Source: an uncultured Clostridium sp.
GTDB taxonomy: Bacteria; Bacillota; Clostridia; Oscillospirales; Acutalibacteraceae
Direction: 5' to 3'
NCBI GenBank assembly: GCA_902471875.1
Contig: CABRLN010000003.1
Coordinates: forward strand, 51,117 to 115,116
DNA length: 64,000 nt
A program made the translations under genes and the position numbers. Positions 33,707-43,094 of this stretch are shown here, piece after piece. Below the pieces are notes generated by a model that saw nothing but the letters and a program-made list of their open reading frames with translations, ran no database searches and was not told the origin of the DNA. Position 1 is the stretch's first letter. Each line of letters starts with the position of its first letter.

Positions 33707-35749
33707 ATGAAAAAAGTATTACGAATATGCTTGGTAGTGTTGTTTATATATGTTAATATAATTGTATTTTTAAACTATTCTTATTCTGTTGAAGAAAAGC
33801 TGTTTGACAATAAAACAGCAGTAACAATAACAAAAGGCAGCAATGTTACTAACAAACAGTTTGTTGAACAGCTTGAAAAAATTGTAAACAATAATAAGTC
33901 TGACATTATGTTCTGCACCTTTGATGTTAATGACAGCACTGAAGCAAAGTTGGTTTATTCAACCTTTAATAATGACGACTTTATTTCTGTTTCGGCTATT
34001 CAAAAAATAACCAAAAATGCTAATACGTTTTATTCAAATATGAATATTAGCAAGGCTGAAAAAATATATTGTTCTGATTTATTTACCAAAATAAACATAT
34101 ACAATTTTAAAGAAATAACAAAATACAACTTAAACAACCAAAAATACTATATAGCCTCTGACACTGCCGACAGTGTTATGGGAGATTTACAAAAAGCAGG
34201 CTATGACGTTGAAATATTAAACGAAGCTGCAATATATGAAAACATTTCTGTTGTTCAATACTGTTTTTTGCCTGTATTTTTAATTTGTATTTGCATTCTG
34301 TTTTATATCTTTTCTCTATGTAAAGAAAATGCAGTAAAAAAAATAAACGGTTACAGCAGCAATAACATATTTAGAAATAATTTTATCAGTTTAATAAAAA
34401 ATATATTTTTCTTTTTTATACTTACAGCTATTGTAGCTTTAAGTGTAATTCTTTGTACATTTGGCTTAACAGTATTTGACTTTATATTGTTTAGCATAAA
34501 AATTTATGCAATTATATTGGCTGTAATTGTTGTATTTTCTCTGCTTGCCTCTTTATCCACATATTTTAGGAATGTTATATTGGATATTAAAGGCAAAAAC
34601 AATAATACAGAATTTTTTGCAGTTGTTTTTATAGCAAAGCTTGTATTTTTTGCTCTTTTAGTTTGTTCAGTTTCAACTGCATACAGCAATTTAAGTGACA
34701 TTTACAAATTGTCGGTTCAAGGAAAAAATATTTCAAACGCAATGCAAAACTACGTCACATTCTCTATATATGAGAATTCAAAGCCTGTTGATGAAGGCAA
34801 TATTACAAAACAGCTTACGGTAATGTACAATGAAACAAATAACAGTAAAAACGGAATAATGATTCAATGCCGTGACTACTGTACAGATTCAGACGGTACA
34901 TGTTTTGCAGAAAAATACGGTCAAGATGAAATAACGGTTAATGAAAACTATTTAAAAATTAACCCAATATATGATGTAAATAATAACCTTATAACTGCCG
35001 ACAGACTAAACAAAGATAAATATTGCCTGTTGATACCTGAATGTAAATCTGACAGACAAGATGAAATAAAAGCTTCATTATTTGCCGACGATGACGACTT
35101 AACCAATGATGACATAAGTATCATTCTATATAAAGATGATACTGTTATTAATACATTTAACCCAAATGTAAACAACGCTGATTTTGGTGTTATAAAAAAC
35201 CCTATTATAAATATTTATAACCAAAAATATTTGTCTTGGACATTGCTTTCTGCTTTTTCGGGAGAAGAATATTTTGTTCAGGTTAGCACTGACAACGCTT
35301 ATAAGGAGCTGTACCCGTCAATAAAAAAGGCTGAACTAGAAGAACATATATTAGAAACACCATATATTTCAAGTAATTTTACTGATTGGATAAATGGGTA
35401 CAGCGATACTATAAAGTTTAACCTTTTTGAAGCCGCAATTTATTTATTAGGCTTAATTGTGCTAATATACCAATTTTGCAGGTTGTATTGCGAATGCTTT
35501 AAGGAACGCATATCTGTTAAAATACTGCACGGATATAATTTTATTAATATTCACAAAATTTATATGTTTGCAGCATTAATTGTTTATGTGCTGTTTGCAA
35601 TTTCAGCTTGTGTGTTAAATGAATGGGGTATAGTAAGAATAAATTTAGCAATTCTTGCGGTTATGTGTTTATTAGAATTGACTGCATTTATTATTACTAC
35701 AAAAAAATATATTAAAAACAATATTGCAGAGTTTTTGAAAGGAAAATAA
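33707..35749 (+). CDS. Bacteriocin-associated integral membrane protein (lactococcin 972 immunity/export type, DUF1430-like)
   Basis: A 680-residue membrane protein. It has an N-terminal anchor (about residues 5-25), a large outside domain, a group of four membrane segments (about 190-330), a second outside domain and a final group of three segments (about 575-670), an FtsX/MacB-like permease layout. Proteins of this size directly after a lactococcin 972-type peptide and before an ABC ATPase are the standard bacteriocin-associated membrane protein. They are thought to give immunity or processing together with the ATPase. The gene begins 12 bp after the peptide stop with its own AAAGGAG. Confidence 0.78.
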   Translation: MKKVLRICLVVLFIYVNIIVFLNYSYSVEEKLFDNKTAVTITKGSNVTNKQFVEQLEKIVNNNKSDIMFCTFDVNDSTEAKLVYSTFNNDDFISVSAIQKITKNANTFYSNMNISKAEKIYCSDLFTKINIYNFKEITKYNLNNQKYYIASDTADSVMGDLQKAGYDVEILNEAAIYENISVVQYCFLPVFLICICILFYIFSLCKENAVKKINGYSSNNIFRNNFISLIKNIFFFFILTAIVALSVILCTFGLTVFDFILFSIKIYAIILAVIVVFSLLASLSTYFRNVILDIKGKNNNTEFFAVVFIAKLVFFALLVCSVSTAYSNLSDIYKLSVQGKNISNAMQNYVTFSIYENSKPVDEGNITKQLTVMYNETNNSKNGIMIQCRDYCTDSDGTCFAEKYGQDEITVNENYLKINPIYDVNNNLITADRLNKDKYCLLIPECKSDRQDEIKASLFADDDDLTNDDISIILYKDDTVINTFNPNVNNADFGVIKNPIINIYNQKYLSWTLLSAFSGEEYFVQVSTDNAYKELYPSIKKAELEEHILETPYISSNFTDWINGYSDTIKFNLFEAAIYLLGLIVLIYQFCRLYCECFKERISVKILHGYNFINIHKIYMFAALIVYVLFAISACVLNEWGIVRINLAILAVMCLLELTAFIITTKKYIKNNIAEFLKGK

Positions 35750-35751
35750 TT

Positions 35752-36387
35752 ATGGCAGTAATTTCATTAAAAAATATATGTAAGTCCTTTGGCAACAAAG
35801 TTATTTTCGATAACTTTAACCTAAATGTAGAAGAAGGCGAATTTTTGTGTATTACAGGGGTAAGCGGTAAAGGTAAAACCACATTACTTAATATTATAGG
35901 ACTTTTAGAAAAGCCTGACTCCGGTTCTATTAATATTATGGGTTATAATAACCCTGAAATTGATTCTAAAAGCGGCATTAAGTTGCTTAGAAGTAATATT
36001 TCATATTTATTTCAAAATTATGGACTAGTAGATAACGAAACAGTAGAATATAATTTAAAAATTGCTACTCGTTTTTTAAAGCTTTCAAAGAATGACGAAA
36101 AAAAGAAAATTGAAGAGGCTTTAAATACCGTAGGACTTAGCGGGTATGAAAAAAATAAAATTTTTCAGCTAAGCGGCGGTGAACAGCAAAGGGTAGCAAT
36201 GGCAAGAATTTTAATAAAACCAACAAGTATTGTTCTTGCAGACGAACCTACCGGAAGTTTAGATAGCGATAATAGAGATTTAATTATGGAACTATTAACA
36301 AAGGTTAATGAACAAGGTAAAACAGTTATTATTGTTACACACGACAAGGAAGTTGTAAAATGTGCAAAAAGAGTAATAGAATTATAA
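35752..36387 (+). CDS. ABC transporter ATP-binding protein of the lactococcin 972 system
   Basis: A 211-residue ATPase of the MacB/LolD-like group. Walker A is GVSGKGKTTLL (about residue 40), signature LSGGEQQRVAMARI, Walker B SIVLADEPTGSLDS and the switch His in VTHDKEVV. It starts two bases after the membrane protein gene, so the two form one transporter. In this family the pair is tied to lactococcin 972-type peptides and most likely protects the producer by removing the peptide from the membrane. Its last 28 bases overlap the next gene in another frame. Confidence 0.88.
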   Translation: MAVISLKNICKSFGNKVIFDNFNLNVEEGEFLCITGVSGKGKTTLLNIIGLLEKPDSGSINIMGYNNPEIDSKSGIKLLRSNISYLFQNYGLVDNETVEYNLKIATRFLKLSKNDEKKKIEEALNTVGLSGYEKNKIFQLSGGEQQRVAMARILIKPTSIVLADEPTGSLDSDNRDLIMELLTKVNEQGKTVIIVTHDKEVVKCAKRVIEL

Positions 36388-36800
36388 TATTAATTATAAT
36401 CATTGCTTTTACTATTACAGTTCTTTTTCTAACTTTTTTTAAAATAATAATTGTCAGCGGACAATCAATGGCACCAACAATAGATGATGGTGCCATTTTA
36501 TTAATAACAAAAGTCCACTCTGAATATTATAGAGATGATATTGTAATATTTGAAAAGGATAGTGAAACAATGGTTAAAAGAATTATTGCTGTATCTGGCG
36601 ATACTATTGAAATAAAAAACAAGTACATTTACAGAAACGGTGTTAAACTGCAAATTAATTGTGATGTTAAACAAAGCAACACTGTTACATTAAAAGCTAA
36701 TGAATATTTTGTTGTTGGAGATAATTATAAGAATAGCTATGACAGCAGAAATTATGGGTGTATTAATCAACAAGAAATTATAGGGAAGGTGTTATTGTAA
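36360..36800 (+). CDS. Type I signal peptidase in the bacteriocin operon
   Basis: A 146-residue S26 peptidase. One N-terminal membrane segment (about residues 7-30) is followed by the Ser nucleophile in SGQSMAPTI, the Lys general base in VKRIIAVSGD, and the family box VVGDNYKNSYDSRNYG. It would cleave Sec signal peptides outside the membrane. It overlaps the ATPase gene by 28 bp and ends directly at the next start, so it belongs to the operon. A dedicated signal peptidase is not a standard part of lactococcin 972 clusters as I know them, and suggests that it matures the peptide at 33518. Confidence 0.85.
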   Translation: MCKKSNRIIILIIIIAFTITVLFLTFFKIIIVSGQSMAPTIDDGAILLITKVHSEYYRDDIVIFEKDSETMVKRIIAVSGDTIEIKNKYIYRNGVKLQINCDVKQSNTVTLKANEYFVVGDNYKNSYDSRNYGCINQQEIIGKVLL

Positions 36801-37856
36801 ATGAGAAAAATTAAGATTTATGGGGCAGACAATACCGAAGCAGAAAGCAATGTGCCAACAGGCAACAGCCCTGCACAGCAGACTCGTTACCGCAATTTTA
36901 AAATTTTAACCGTTACAGCATTTGTTATGTTGGTTGTACTTTTAGTTGAATGTATGGTATTGGTGGGTGTAAAGCTGCTGTTTATAGATGACATAGTAAC
37001 CAAAGCCTTTTGCTTTGGTATAGAAATAGTAACATTATTAATCTGCATAGGACTTTTCTTTTTCTACAAGTATTTGTACCATTCATTATCATATACAAAT
37101 CTTATAATCATAATAACAGCAGAGGTTATTATGGCAATTTCTCAATTAGCTATGTGTACATTTACTGTGCCTGTACTATTCATTATTTTACTTGTACTGG
37201 GTTCTCTGTTTATTCTGTATTGTTTAATTACCCTAAATTGCGGTTTAAAGTACAAGGTTATAATGTCGCTTATTACAGTATTTGTTTTGCTTGTAACAAA
37301 TTTTGTTTATGTTAAAAGCTTTGAATTTACTCCAAAATATTTTTACATATCCAACACAGGTTACACAAACAAGGTAAATGACGAATACAACTTTTACTAT
37401 AGCGGTGCATTAAATAAAATCATTGATGAAGACTATGATGAAATTGATGAAATTGTTTTGCTTACTGCTACTATGGCAAATACTATGGTAGCGGTACATA
37501 GCATAGAAGAGCTTAAGGCTGTTGGCGAAAACTTTCATAATAGTAATTTACCTTTTGCGGATATGGTAAATCATAACAACATATATAATGATGAATTTTT
37601 TAAAAATAACTGTCTGTATTTTTCAGTTATGGAGCTGGAAAACAAACACGACACTATAATGTGTAACGAGATACAATATTCCTTTAAATATTCAAGACCT
37701 GTAATAAATTATCATAAAAGCGGTTTGAACAATGAAGATGACAGTGAAAAAGCAATATGCTTAATGGTGTTTGAAGTTCCGCTGCAGGTTAAGCAGGACA
37801 TTTTTGCTGATATTGGCGGTTTTACTACAGACAAGGCACTAGTGTTTTATAATTAA
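36801..37856 (+). CDS. Membrane protein of the bacteriocin operon, function unknown
   Basis: A 351-residue protein: a short polar N-terminus, five to six hydrophobic segments (about residues 38-60, 69-90, 97-118, 122-145, 152-172) and a C-terminal soluble domain of about 170 residues, probably outside, with no family I recognise (EYNFYYSGALNKIIDEDYDE...). It starts immediately after the signal peptidase stop. As last gene of the bacteriocin operon it is a candidate immunity protein. That is inference from position. Confidence 0.6.
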   Translation: MRKIKIYGADNTEAESNVPTGNSPAQQTRYRNFKILTVTAFVMLVVLLVECMVLVGVKLLFIDDIVTKAFCFGIEIVTLLICIGLFFFYKYLYHSLSYTNLIIIITAEVIMAISQLAMCTFTVPVLFIILLVLGSLFILYCLITLNCGLKYKVIMSLITVFVLLVTNFVYVKSFEFTPKYFYISNTGYTNKVNDEYNFYYSGALNKIIDEDYDEIDEIVLLTATMANTMVAVHSIEELKAVGENFHNSNLPFADMVNHNNIYNDEFFKNNCLYFSVMELENKHDTIMCNEIQYSFKYSRPVINYHKSGLNNEDDSEKAICLMVFEVPLQVKQDIFADIGGFTTDKALVFYN

Positions 37857-37891
37857 TACACTTCAAAATTCACTTCATTTCCTTAATTTTC

Positions 37892-37920
37892 TTGACACAT
37901 AAAGGTATAAATATTAAAAT
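37892..37920 (+). promoter_or_regulatory. Promoter of glyS
   Basis: TTGACA (37892-37897), 17-base spacer, TAAAAT (37915-37920). The leader is under 50 bases and lacks a T-box. Confidence 0.6.
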
Positions 37921-37967
37921 ATAGATTAACACAGTTTATAACTACATTAAGGAAAGGATTTATAAAC

Positions 37968-39347
37968 ATGGAAAATTCTAAAAAGACAATGGAAAAAATA
38001 GTTGCCCTGTGTAAAAACAGAGGCTTTGTATATCCCGGTTCTGAAATTTACGGCGGTCTTGCCAACACTTGGGACTACGGTCCGCTGGGCATGGAGCTAA
38101 AAAATAACATTAAAAAAGCATGGCTTAAAAAGTTTGTACAAGAAAACAAGTACAATGTAGGTCTTGACTCTGCTATTCTTATGAACCCTCAAACATGGGT
38201 TGCTTCAGGCCATTTAGGCGGTTTTTCTGACCCTCTTATGGATTGCCGTGACTGTAAAACCCGTCACAGAGCAGACAATCTTATTGAAGATTTTGACGGT
38301 ACTAACGTTGCCGGTTGGACTAACCAACAGATGACAGACTATATTAACGAAAAGAACATTGCTTGCCCTAACTGCGGAAGCCACAATTTTACAGATATTC
38401 GTCAGTTTAACCTAATGTTTAAAACATTTCAGGGTGTTACCGAGGACAGCAAAAACGAAATTTACCTTCGTCCTGAAACTGCACAGGGAATATTTGTAAA
38501 CTTTGCAAATATTCAAAGAACAAGCCGTAAAAAGGTTCCTTTTGGTGTTGCACAGATTGGTAAATCCTTTAGAAACGAAATTACTCCGGGTAATTTTATT
38601 TTCAGAGTAAGAGAGTTTGAGCAAATGGAGCTTGAGTTCTTCTGCAAGCCTGGTACAGACCTTGAGTGGTTTAATTACTGGAGAGGCTTCTGCCGTGACT
38701 GGCTGTATTCATTAAATATGAAAGAAGAAAATCTGCGTTTGCGTGACCATTCGGCTGACGAGCTTTGCTTCTACTCTAAGGCTACTACGGACTTTGAATA
38801 TCTGTTCCCGTTTGGTTGGGGCGAGCTATGGGGCGTTGCTGATAGAACAGACTATGACCTAACACAGCACATTAACACAAGCGGTAAAAGCCTTGAATAT
38901 TTTGACCCTGAAACTAACGAAAAGTACATTCCTTATGTAATTGAGCCGTCACTGGGCGTTGAGCGTTTATTCTTGGCACTTGTAACTGAGGCTTATGATG
39001 AAGAAGAAATTTCTGAAAAGGATACAAGAGTTGTGCTAAGACTTCACCCTACACTGGCACCATTTAAGGCAGCTGTACTGCCTCTTTCTAAAAAGCTTTC
39101 ACCAGAGGCTGACGAGGTTTACACAATGCTTTCAAAGCACTTTATGGTTGACTACGACGAGTCAGGTTCTATTGGTAAAAGATACCGCAGACAAGATGAA
39201 ATTGGTACTCCTTTCTGCATTACATATGACTTTGATACAAAAGAAAAAGACGGCTGTGTAACTGTACGTGACAGAGATACAATGGAACAGGAAAGAGTTA
39301 AAATTGAAGATCTTGTTGAGTATATAAGTAAGAAAATTCAGTTTTAA
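37968..39347 (+). CDS. glyS: Glycyl-tRNA synthetase, dimeric single-chain type
   Basis: A 459-residue class II synthetase. The start [20 protein letters not shown] reaches the GlyRS signature [20 protein letters not shown]. Motif 2 lies in [20 protein letters not shown] and motif 3 in the [10 protein letters not shown] block. The C-terminal anticodon-binding domain begins at about residue 360 ([16 protein letters not shown]). This is the alpha2 GlyRS of Firmicutes, Archaea and eukaryotes rather than the alpha2beta2 GlyQS type. A zinc pair (CRDC...CPNC) is present in the N-terminal part. It is preceded by AAGGAAAGG and stands alone. Confidence 0.96.
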   Translation: MENSKKTMEKIVALCKNRGFVYPGSEIYGGLANTWDYGPLGMELKNNIKKAWLKKFVQENKYNVGLDSAILMNPQTWVASGHLGGFSDPLMDCRDCKTRHRADNLIEDFDGTNVAGWTNQQMTDYINEKNIACPNCGSHNFTDIRQFNLMFKTFQGVTEDSKNEIYLRPETAQGIFVNFANIQRTSRKKVPFGVAQIGKSFRNEITPGNFIFRVREFEQMELEFFCKPGTDLEWFNYWRGFCRDWLYSLNMKEENLRLRDHSADELCFYSKATTDFEYLFPFGWGELWGVADRTDYDLTQHINTSGKSLEYFDPETNEKYIPYVIEPSLGVERLFLALVTEAYDEEEISEKDTRVVLRLHPTLAPFKAAVLPLSKKLSPEADEVYTMLSKHFMVDYDESGSIGKRYRRQDEIGTPFCITYDFDTKEKDGCVTVRDRDTMEQERVKIEDLVEYISKKIQF

Positions 39348-39736
39348 ATAAATTTATCTAATAAAGACCATTCTCCTGTGGGTGTTTAATATAAAAAGTA
39401 CCTTTAGAGTATTTGTAATGGTTTAATAGAAAATAAATTTACAAACAACAAGCTATGCGGCAGTATCGGTTTTACTGATACCGCCGCTAATTTTATGCTG
39501 ACTTATATCATCTTCTTTAAATTCTTAATACTAAACACCAATTAAAACGAGATAAAATTTTAGAGTATATTTTATGTCAGACAAATACTGTGCCACAAAA
39601 AAGCTGATGCCCTATTTGAGGACACGGTGCAAAGTTTAAAAACAACAGGTTACTAAAAGATATCCACTTTTTATTTGATGCGTATTTTATGTTAAGATTT
39701 TAATAATATATTATTGAGCCACTGATTACATATACC
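39348..39736. other. Intergenic region with one long hairpin
   Basis: At 39456-39489 GCGGC-A-GTATC-GG pairs with CTGATACCGCCGC around a TTTTA loop, followed by TAATTTTAT, a weak terminator for glyS. The rest (about 350 bp) is AT-rich and I see nothing else in it. Confidence 0.5.
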
Positions 39737-39752
39737 TTGACAATTCTTGTCA
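39737..39752 (+). promoter_or_regulatory. Operator copy 1 before the WYL regulator
   Basis: TGACAATTCTTGTCA (39738-39752), a perfect 6-3-6 palindrome overlapping TTGACA (39737-39742), followed by GGATTTGT. A TATTAT lies at 39765-39770, an unusually wide 22-base spacing. The same palindrome type, context included, recurs at 40687-40701. Confidence 0.7.
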
Positions 39753-39792
39753 GGATTTGTGTGCTATTATATATGTAAAGGAGGAAAAATCT

Positions 39793-40689
39793 ATGCAGGA
39801 AAGTCGACTGTTTAAGATTGTATATTACCTTATTGATAAAGGACAATCTACAGCTCCCGAATTAGCAGAAAAATTTGAAGTATCTGTCAGAACGATTTAT
39901 AGAGATATTGATGTTCTAAGCGAAGCAGGCATTCCCATTTACACAGAAACAGGACGAAACGGTGGAATTCATTTGATGAATAACTTTGTTTTGGATAAAG
40001 CTGTACTATCTGAAAAAGAAAAACAAGAAGTACTTATTGCATTGCAAAGCTTAAACACCATACAAAATATTAATAACAACTCCACACTCGATAAGCTCTC
40101 GGCACTTTTCAATATTAAACCAGAAAATTGGCTTGAAGTGGATTTTTCAAGATGGGGCGACAACAATAATGATAATGAAAAATTTGAATTATTAAAATCA
40201 GCAGTAATTCATTGTAGAAATGTAAAAATTACTTATGCAAATTCTTATAAAAACATAAGTGAAAGAATTATACAGCCGCTTAAGCTAATGTATAAAGCAA
40301 AGTCATGGTATTTAAAAGCATATTGCACACAAAAGCAAGACTTCCGCATATTTAAATTAACCCGCATTTTAGATTGGGAAATTTTAAATAGCAGCTTTTC
40401 TCCTCGTATTTTTCCTAAGCAAGAAAACACTACGCAACAAGCATATAATCAAATAACTCTTCGCTTTCCTAAAGAAATGACATACCGTGTTTATGATGAA
40501 TTTGACACAACACAAGTTGAGCAACAGAAAAACGGAGATTTAATTGTATCTGCAAATCTACCGGAAGATGCCTGGCTTATAGGCTTTCTGCTTACTTTCG
40601 GAACACAGGTAGAAATTATTGAACCTTTATATTTAAGGCAAATTTTAGCCGAAAAAGCAAAAAAAATATACGAAAAAAACAAAGCTTGA
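39793..40689 (+). CDS. YafY-type HTH/WYL-domain transcriptional regulator
   Basis: About 298 residues. ATG 39793 follows AAAGGAGG. The N-terminal HTH_11 domain is ESRLFKIVYYLIDKGQSTAP, then LAEKFEVSVRTIYRDIDVLS and GIPIYTETGRNGG. The WYL domain (about residues 130-220) contains ITYANSYKNISERIIQPLKL, KSWYLKAYC and FRIFKLTRIL, where the usual W-Y-L triple is WYLKAYC. A C-terminal WCX part follows (QITLRFPKEMTYRVYDEF). WYL regulators sense ligands or nucleic acids, often in stress or defence. The palindrome in its own promoter and before the next gene suggests it controls both. Confidence 0.87.
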   Translation: MQESRLFKIVYYLIDKGQSTAPELAEKFEVSVRTIYRDIDVLSEAGIPIYTETGRNGGIHLMNNFVLDKAVLSEKEKQEVLIALQSLNTIQNINNNSTLDKLSALFNIKPENWLEVDFSRWGDNNNDNEKFELLKSAVIHCRNVKITYANSYKNISERIIQPLKLMYKAKSWYLKAYCTQKQDFRIFKLTRILDWEILNSSFSPRIFPKQENTTQQAYNQITLRFPKEMTYRVYDEFDTTQVEQQKNGDLIVSANLPEDAWLIGFLLTFGTQVEIIEPLYLRQILAEKAKKIYEKNKA

Positions 40690-40701
40690 CATATGTTGTC
40701 A
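40686..40701 (+). promoter_or_regulatory. Operator copy 2 before the ClbS/DfsB gene
   Basis: TGACATATGTTGTCA (40687-40701), same 15-base span as copy 1 with TGACA and TGTCA ends, again inside a CTTGACA...TGTCAGG context. It overlaps the last codons of the WYL gene and leads to the gene at 40773. Confidence 0.7.
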
Positions 40702-40772
40702 GGTTTTGTTTTATAAAATATTAATAACACATACATAATATGTGTAAAAATAAAATTTTAGGAGAAAAAAAT

Positions 40773-41309
40773 ATGGCAAGACCAACAACAAAAGCTGACC
40801 TTATTAATACAGCAATCAGCAATTATGAAAAACTTAATAATTTTATCAGCTCAATGACAGAAAAAGAATTAACTACTCCTTTTTGTTTTGACATAAATAA
40901 AAAGGAAAAGCATTGGACACGTGATAAGAATCTTAGGGATATTTTAATTCATCTTTATGAATGGCACCAACTACTGTTAAATTGGGTTAAGTCAAATCAA
41001 AAAGGAGAAAACAAAACATTCATTCCTGAACCGTATAATTGGAAAACATATGGTGATATGAATGTAGAGTTTTGGAAGAAGCATCAACATACCACTTTAG
41101 AAGAAGCAAAAGACATGCTGAAAAAGTCCCATGCAGAAGTAATGGATTTGGCTGAAACATTTTCTAATAATGAATTGTTTTCAAAAGGCGTCTATCACTG
41201 GGTAGGTGGAAGCACACTAGGCTCCTATTTTGTCTCTAATACAGCAAGCCATTATAATTGGGCTTTGAAAAAACTCAGAGCTCATAGGAAAAATTGCATG
41301 AATAAATAA
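40773..41309 (+). CDS. ClbS/DfsB family four-helix bundle protein
   Basis: About 178 residues. ATG 40773 (MARPTTKADLINTAISNYEK) follows TTAGGAG. The family features are the N-terminal helix with L..LI..F, WTRDKNLRDILIHLYEWHQL carrying the first metal-type histidine region, and the late GGSTLGSYFVSNTASHYNWA. ClbS hydrolyses the genotoxin colibactin, and related DfsB/DinB-like proteins are often linked to drug or stress resistance. Here the substrate is unknown. It lies 84 bp after the WYL regulator and shares its operator, so it is probably induced by whatever that regulator senses. Confidence 0.87.
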   Translation: MARPTTKADLINTAISNYEKLNNFISSMTEKELTTPFCFDINKKEKHWTRDKNLRDILIHLYEWHQLLLNWVKSNQKGENKTFIPEPYNWKTYGDMNVEFWKKHQHTTLEEAKDMLKKSHAEVMDLAETFSNNELFSKGVYHWVGGSTLGSYFVSNTASHYNWALKKLRAHRKNCMNK

Positions 41310-41519
41310 TTACTTTTATCAGCACTAATAATTAAGCTTAAATAATAATAAAAATTGTTAAACCAAATTCATTTATAACAAAGTTGTCTTTTGGTATAAA
41401 TATAGTGTCTGAATAAAAACCAACTGATTAGTGTAAAAGAGCCTAATAAAAATACCGGCGTTATCTGTAAAAGACAAAAATTTAACAGACCTTTATTAGA
41501 AAACATTACACAAATGCCC
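41310..41519. other. Intergenic stretch before the TrpB2 promoter
   Basis: About 210 bp, AT-rich. No gene, terminator with a T run, or repeat that I can support. Confidence 0.4.
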
Positions 41520-41548
41520 GTGACATATGTTAAATTATATGGTATAAT
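41520..41548 (+). promoter_or_regulatory. Promoter of the TrpB2 gene
   Basis: GTGACA (41520-41525), 17-base spacer, TATAAT (41543-41548). The leader of about 80 bases has no trp leader peptide or T-box that I can see. Confidence 0.6.
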
Positions 41549-41631
41549 ATGTTCATTACATTTGTATATCAAGTATAATACTCAAATATAAGTGTTAAAA
41601 TTAAGTATTAATAATATATTTGGAGGCAAAA

Positions 41632-43017
41632 ATGAACGAGCAGAAAATACCTTATAAAATTTATTTAAACGAAAGTGAAATTCCTACAAAATGGTATAAT
41701 GTACGTGCTGATATGAAAAATAAACCGGCACCACTGTTAAACCCCGGTACATTAAAACCAATGACTGCTGAGGAGCTTAGCCCTGTATTCTGTAAGGAAT
41801 TAGTGGATCAGGAGCTTAATGATACAGATGCGTATATTGATATTCCTGAAGAAATTCAGAATTTCTACAAAATGTACAGACCATCGCCACTGATTAGAGC
41901 TTACTTTTTAGAAAAGGCTTTAGGAACACCTGCAAAGATATATTATAAATTCGAGGGCAACAACACCAGCGGCAGCCACAAGCTAAACAGTGCCATTGCA
42001 CAAGCTTACTATGCTAAAAAGCAAGGGCTAAAGGGTGTTACCACCGAAACAGGCGCCGGCCAGTGGGGTACTGCACTTTCAATGGCTTGTTCTTATTTTG
42101 ACCTTGACTGTAAGGTGTATATGGTAAAGGTTTCTTATGAACAAAAACCATTTAGACGTGAGGTTATGCGTACTTATGGTGCAAGTGTTACACCTTCGCC
42201 TTCAATGGACACAGCAGTAGGCAGAAAGATTTTACAGGAGCACCCAGGCACCACAGGCAGTCTTGGCTGTGCAATTTCTGAAGCTGTTGAAGTGGCTACT
42301 TCTACCGAAGGTTACCGTTATGTACTGGGCAGTGTACTAAATCAAGTTCTTTTACATCAATCTGTTATCGGTCTTGAAGCAAAGGCAGCACTTGATAAAT
42401 ATGACGTTACACCGGATATTATTATCGGCTGTGCCGGCGGCGGTTCTAACTTAGGCGGATTAATCTCACCATTTATGGGTGAAAAGCTGCGTGGTGAAAA
42501 AGACTACAGATTTATTGCTGTAGAGCCTGCTTCTTGCCCAAGCTTTACAAGGGGTAAATTTGCCTATGACTTCTGCGACACAGGCATGGTTTGCCCACTG
42601 GCTAAGATGTACACTCTGGGCAGCGGCTTTATTCCATCAGCTAACCACGCAGGGGGCTTGCGTTATCATGGCATGAGTTCAACCCTTTCTCAGCTATATC
42701 ATGATGGTTTAATGGAGGCAACCTCGGTAGAACAAACTGCCGTATTTGAAGCAGCCGAGCAATTTGCAAGGGTTGAAGGTATACTTCCTGCACCTGAAAG
42801 CAGTCATGCTATTAGAGTAGCAATTGACGAAGCACTAAAATGCAAAGAAACAGGCGAAGAAAAGACTATTCTATTTGGTTTAACAGGTACAGGCTACTTT
42901 GATATGGTAGCATATGAAAAATATAACGATGGTGTAATGACTGACTATATTCCTACTGATGAAGATTTAAAACCGGGCTTTGATGCTATTCCAAAATTCC
43001 CGGGTAATGAGTTTTAA
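41632..43017 (+). CDS. trpB: Tryptophan synthase beta chain-like protein, TrpB2 type
   Basis: About 461 residues. ATG 41632 (MNEQKIPYKIYLNESEIPTK) follows TTGGAGG. The PLP lysine is in SGSHKLNSAIAQAYY, with TTETGAGQWGTALS and the phosphate-binding GCAGGGSNLGG. Length and the N-terminal WYN..AD..NKPAP block place it in the TrpB2 subgroup rather than the classical TrpB1. TrpB2 makes tryptophan from indole and serine, and may salvage indole. No trpA or other trp gene is next to it, which fits a stand-alone salvage or alternative role, for example with indole from other gut bacteria. Confidence 0.9.
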   Translation: MNEQKIPYKIYLNESEIPTKWYNVRADMKNKPAPLLNPGTLKPMTAEELSPVFCKELVDQELNDTDAYIDIPEEIQNFYKMYRPSPLIRAYFLEKALGTPAKIYYKFEGNNTSGSHKLNSAIAQAYYAKKQGLKGVTTETGAGQWGTALSMACSYFDLDCKVYMVKVSYEQKPFRREVMRTYGASVTPSPSMDTAVGRKILQEHPGTTGSLGCAISEAVEVATSTEGYRYVLGSVLNQVLLHQSVIGLEAKAALDKYDVTPDIIIGCAGGGSNLGGLISPFMGEKLRGEKDYRFIAVEPASCPSFTRGKFAYDFCDTGMVCPLAKMYTLGSGFIPSANHAGGLRYHGMSSTLSQLYHDGLMEATSVEQTAVFEAAEQFARVEGILPAPESSHAIRVAIDEALKCKETGEEKTILFGLTGTGYFDMVAYEKYNDGVMTDYIPTDEDLKPGFDAIPKFPGNEF

Positions 43018-43038
43018 TATTGTTATAACAAATTAATT

Positions 43039-43080
43039 AAACCACTAAACCGGATATTCACAGCGGTTTAGTGGTTTTTT
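43039..43080 (+). terminator. Terminator of the TrpB2 gene
   Basis: AAACCACTAAACCG pairs perfectly with CGGTTTAGTGGTTT, followed by TTTT. Confidence 0.85.
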
Positions 43081-43094
43081 ATTATATGATTTAC

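Noticed and set aside
33487..33756. 89-codon frame overlapping the bacteriocin gene
   Set aside because: The alternative frame at 33518 has a signal peptide, family motif and ribosome site; this one has none.
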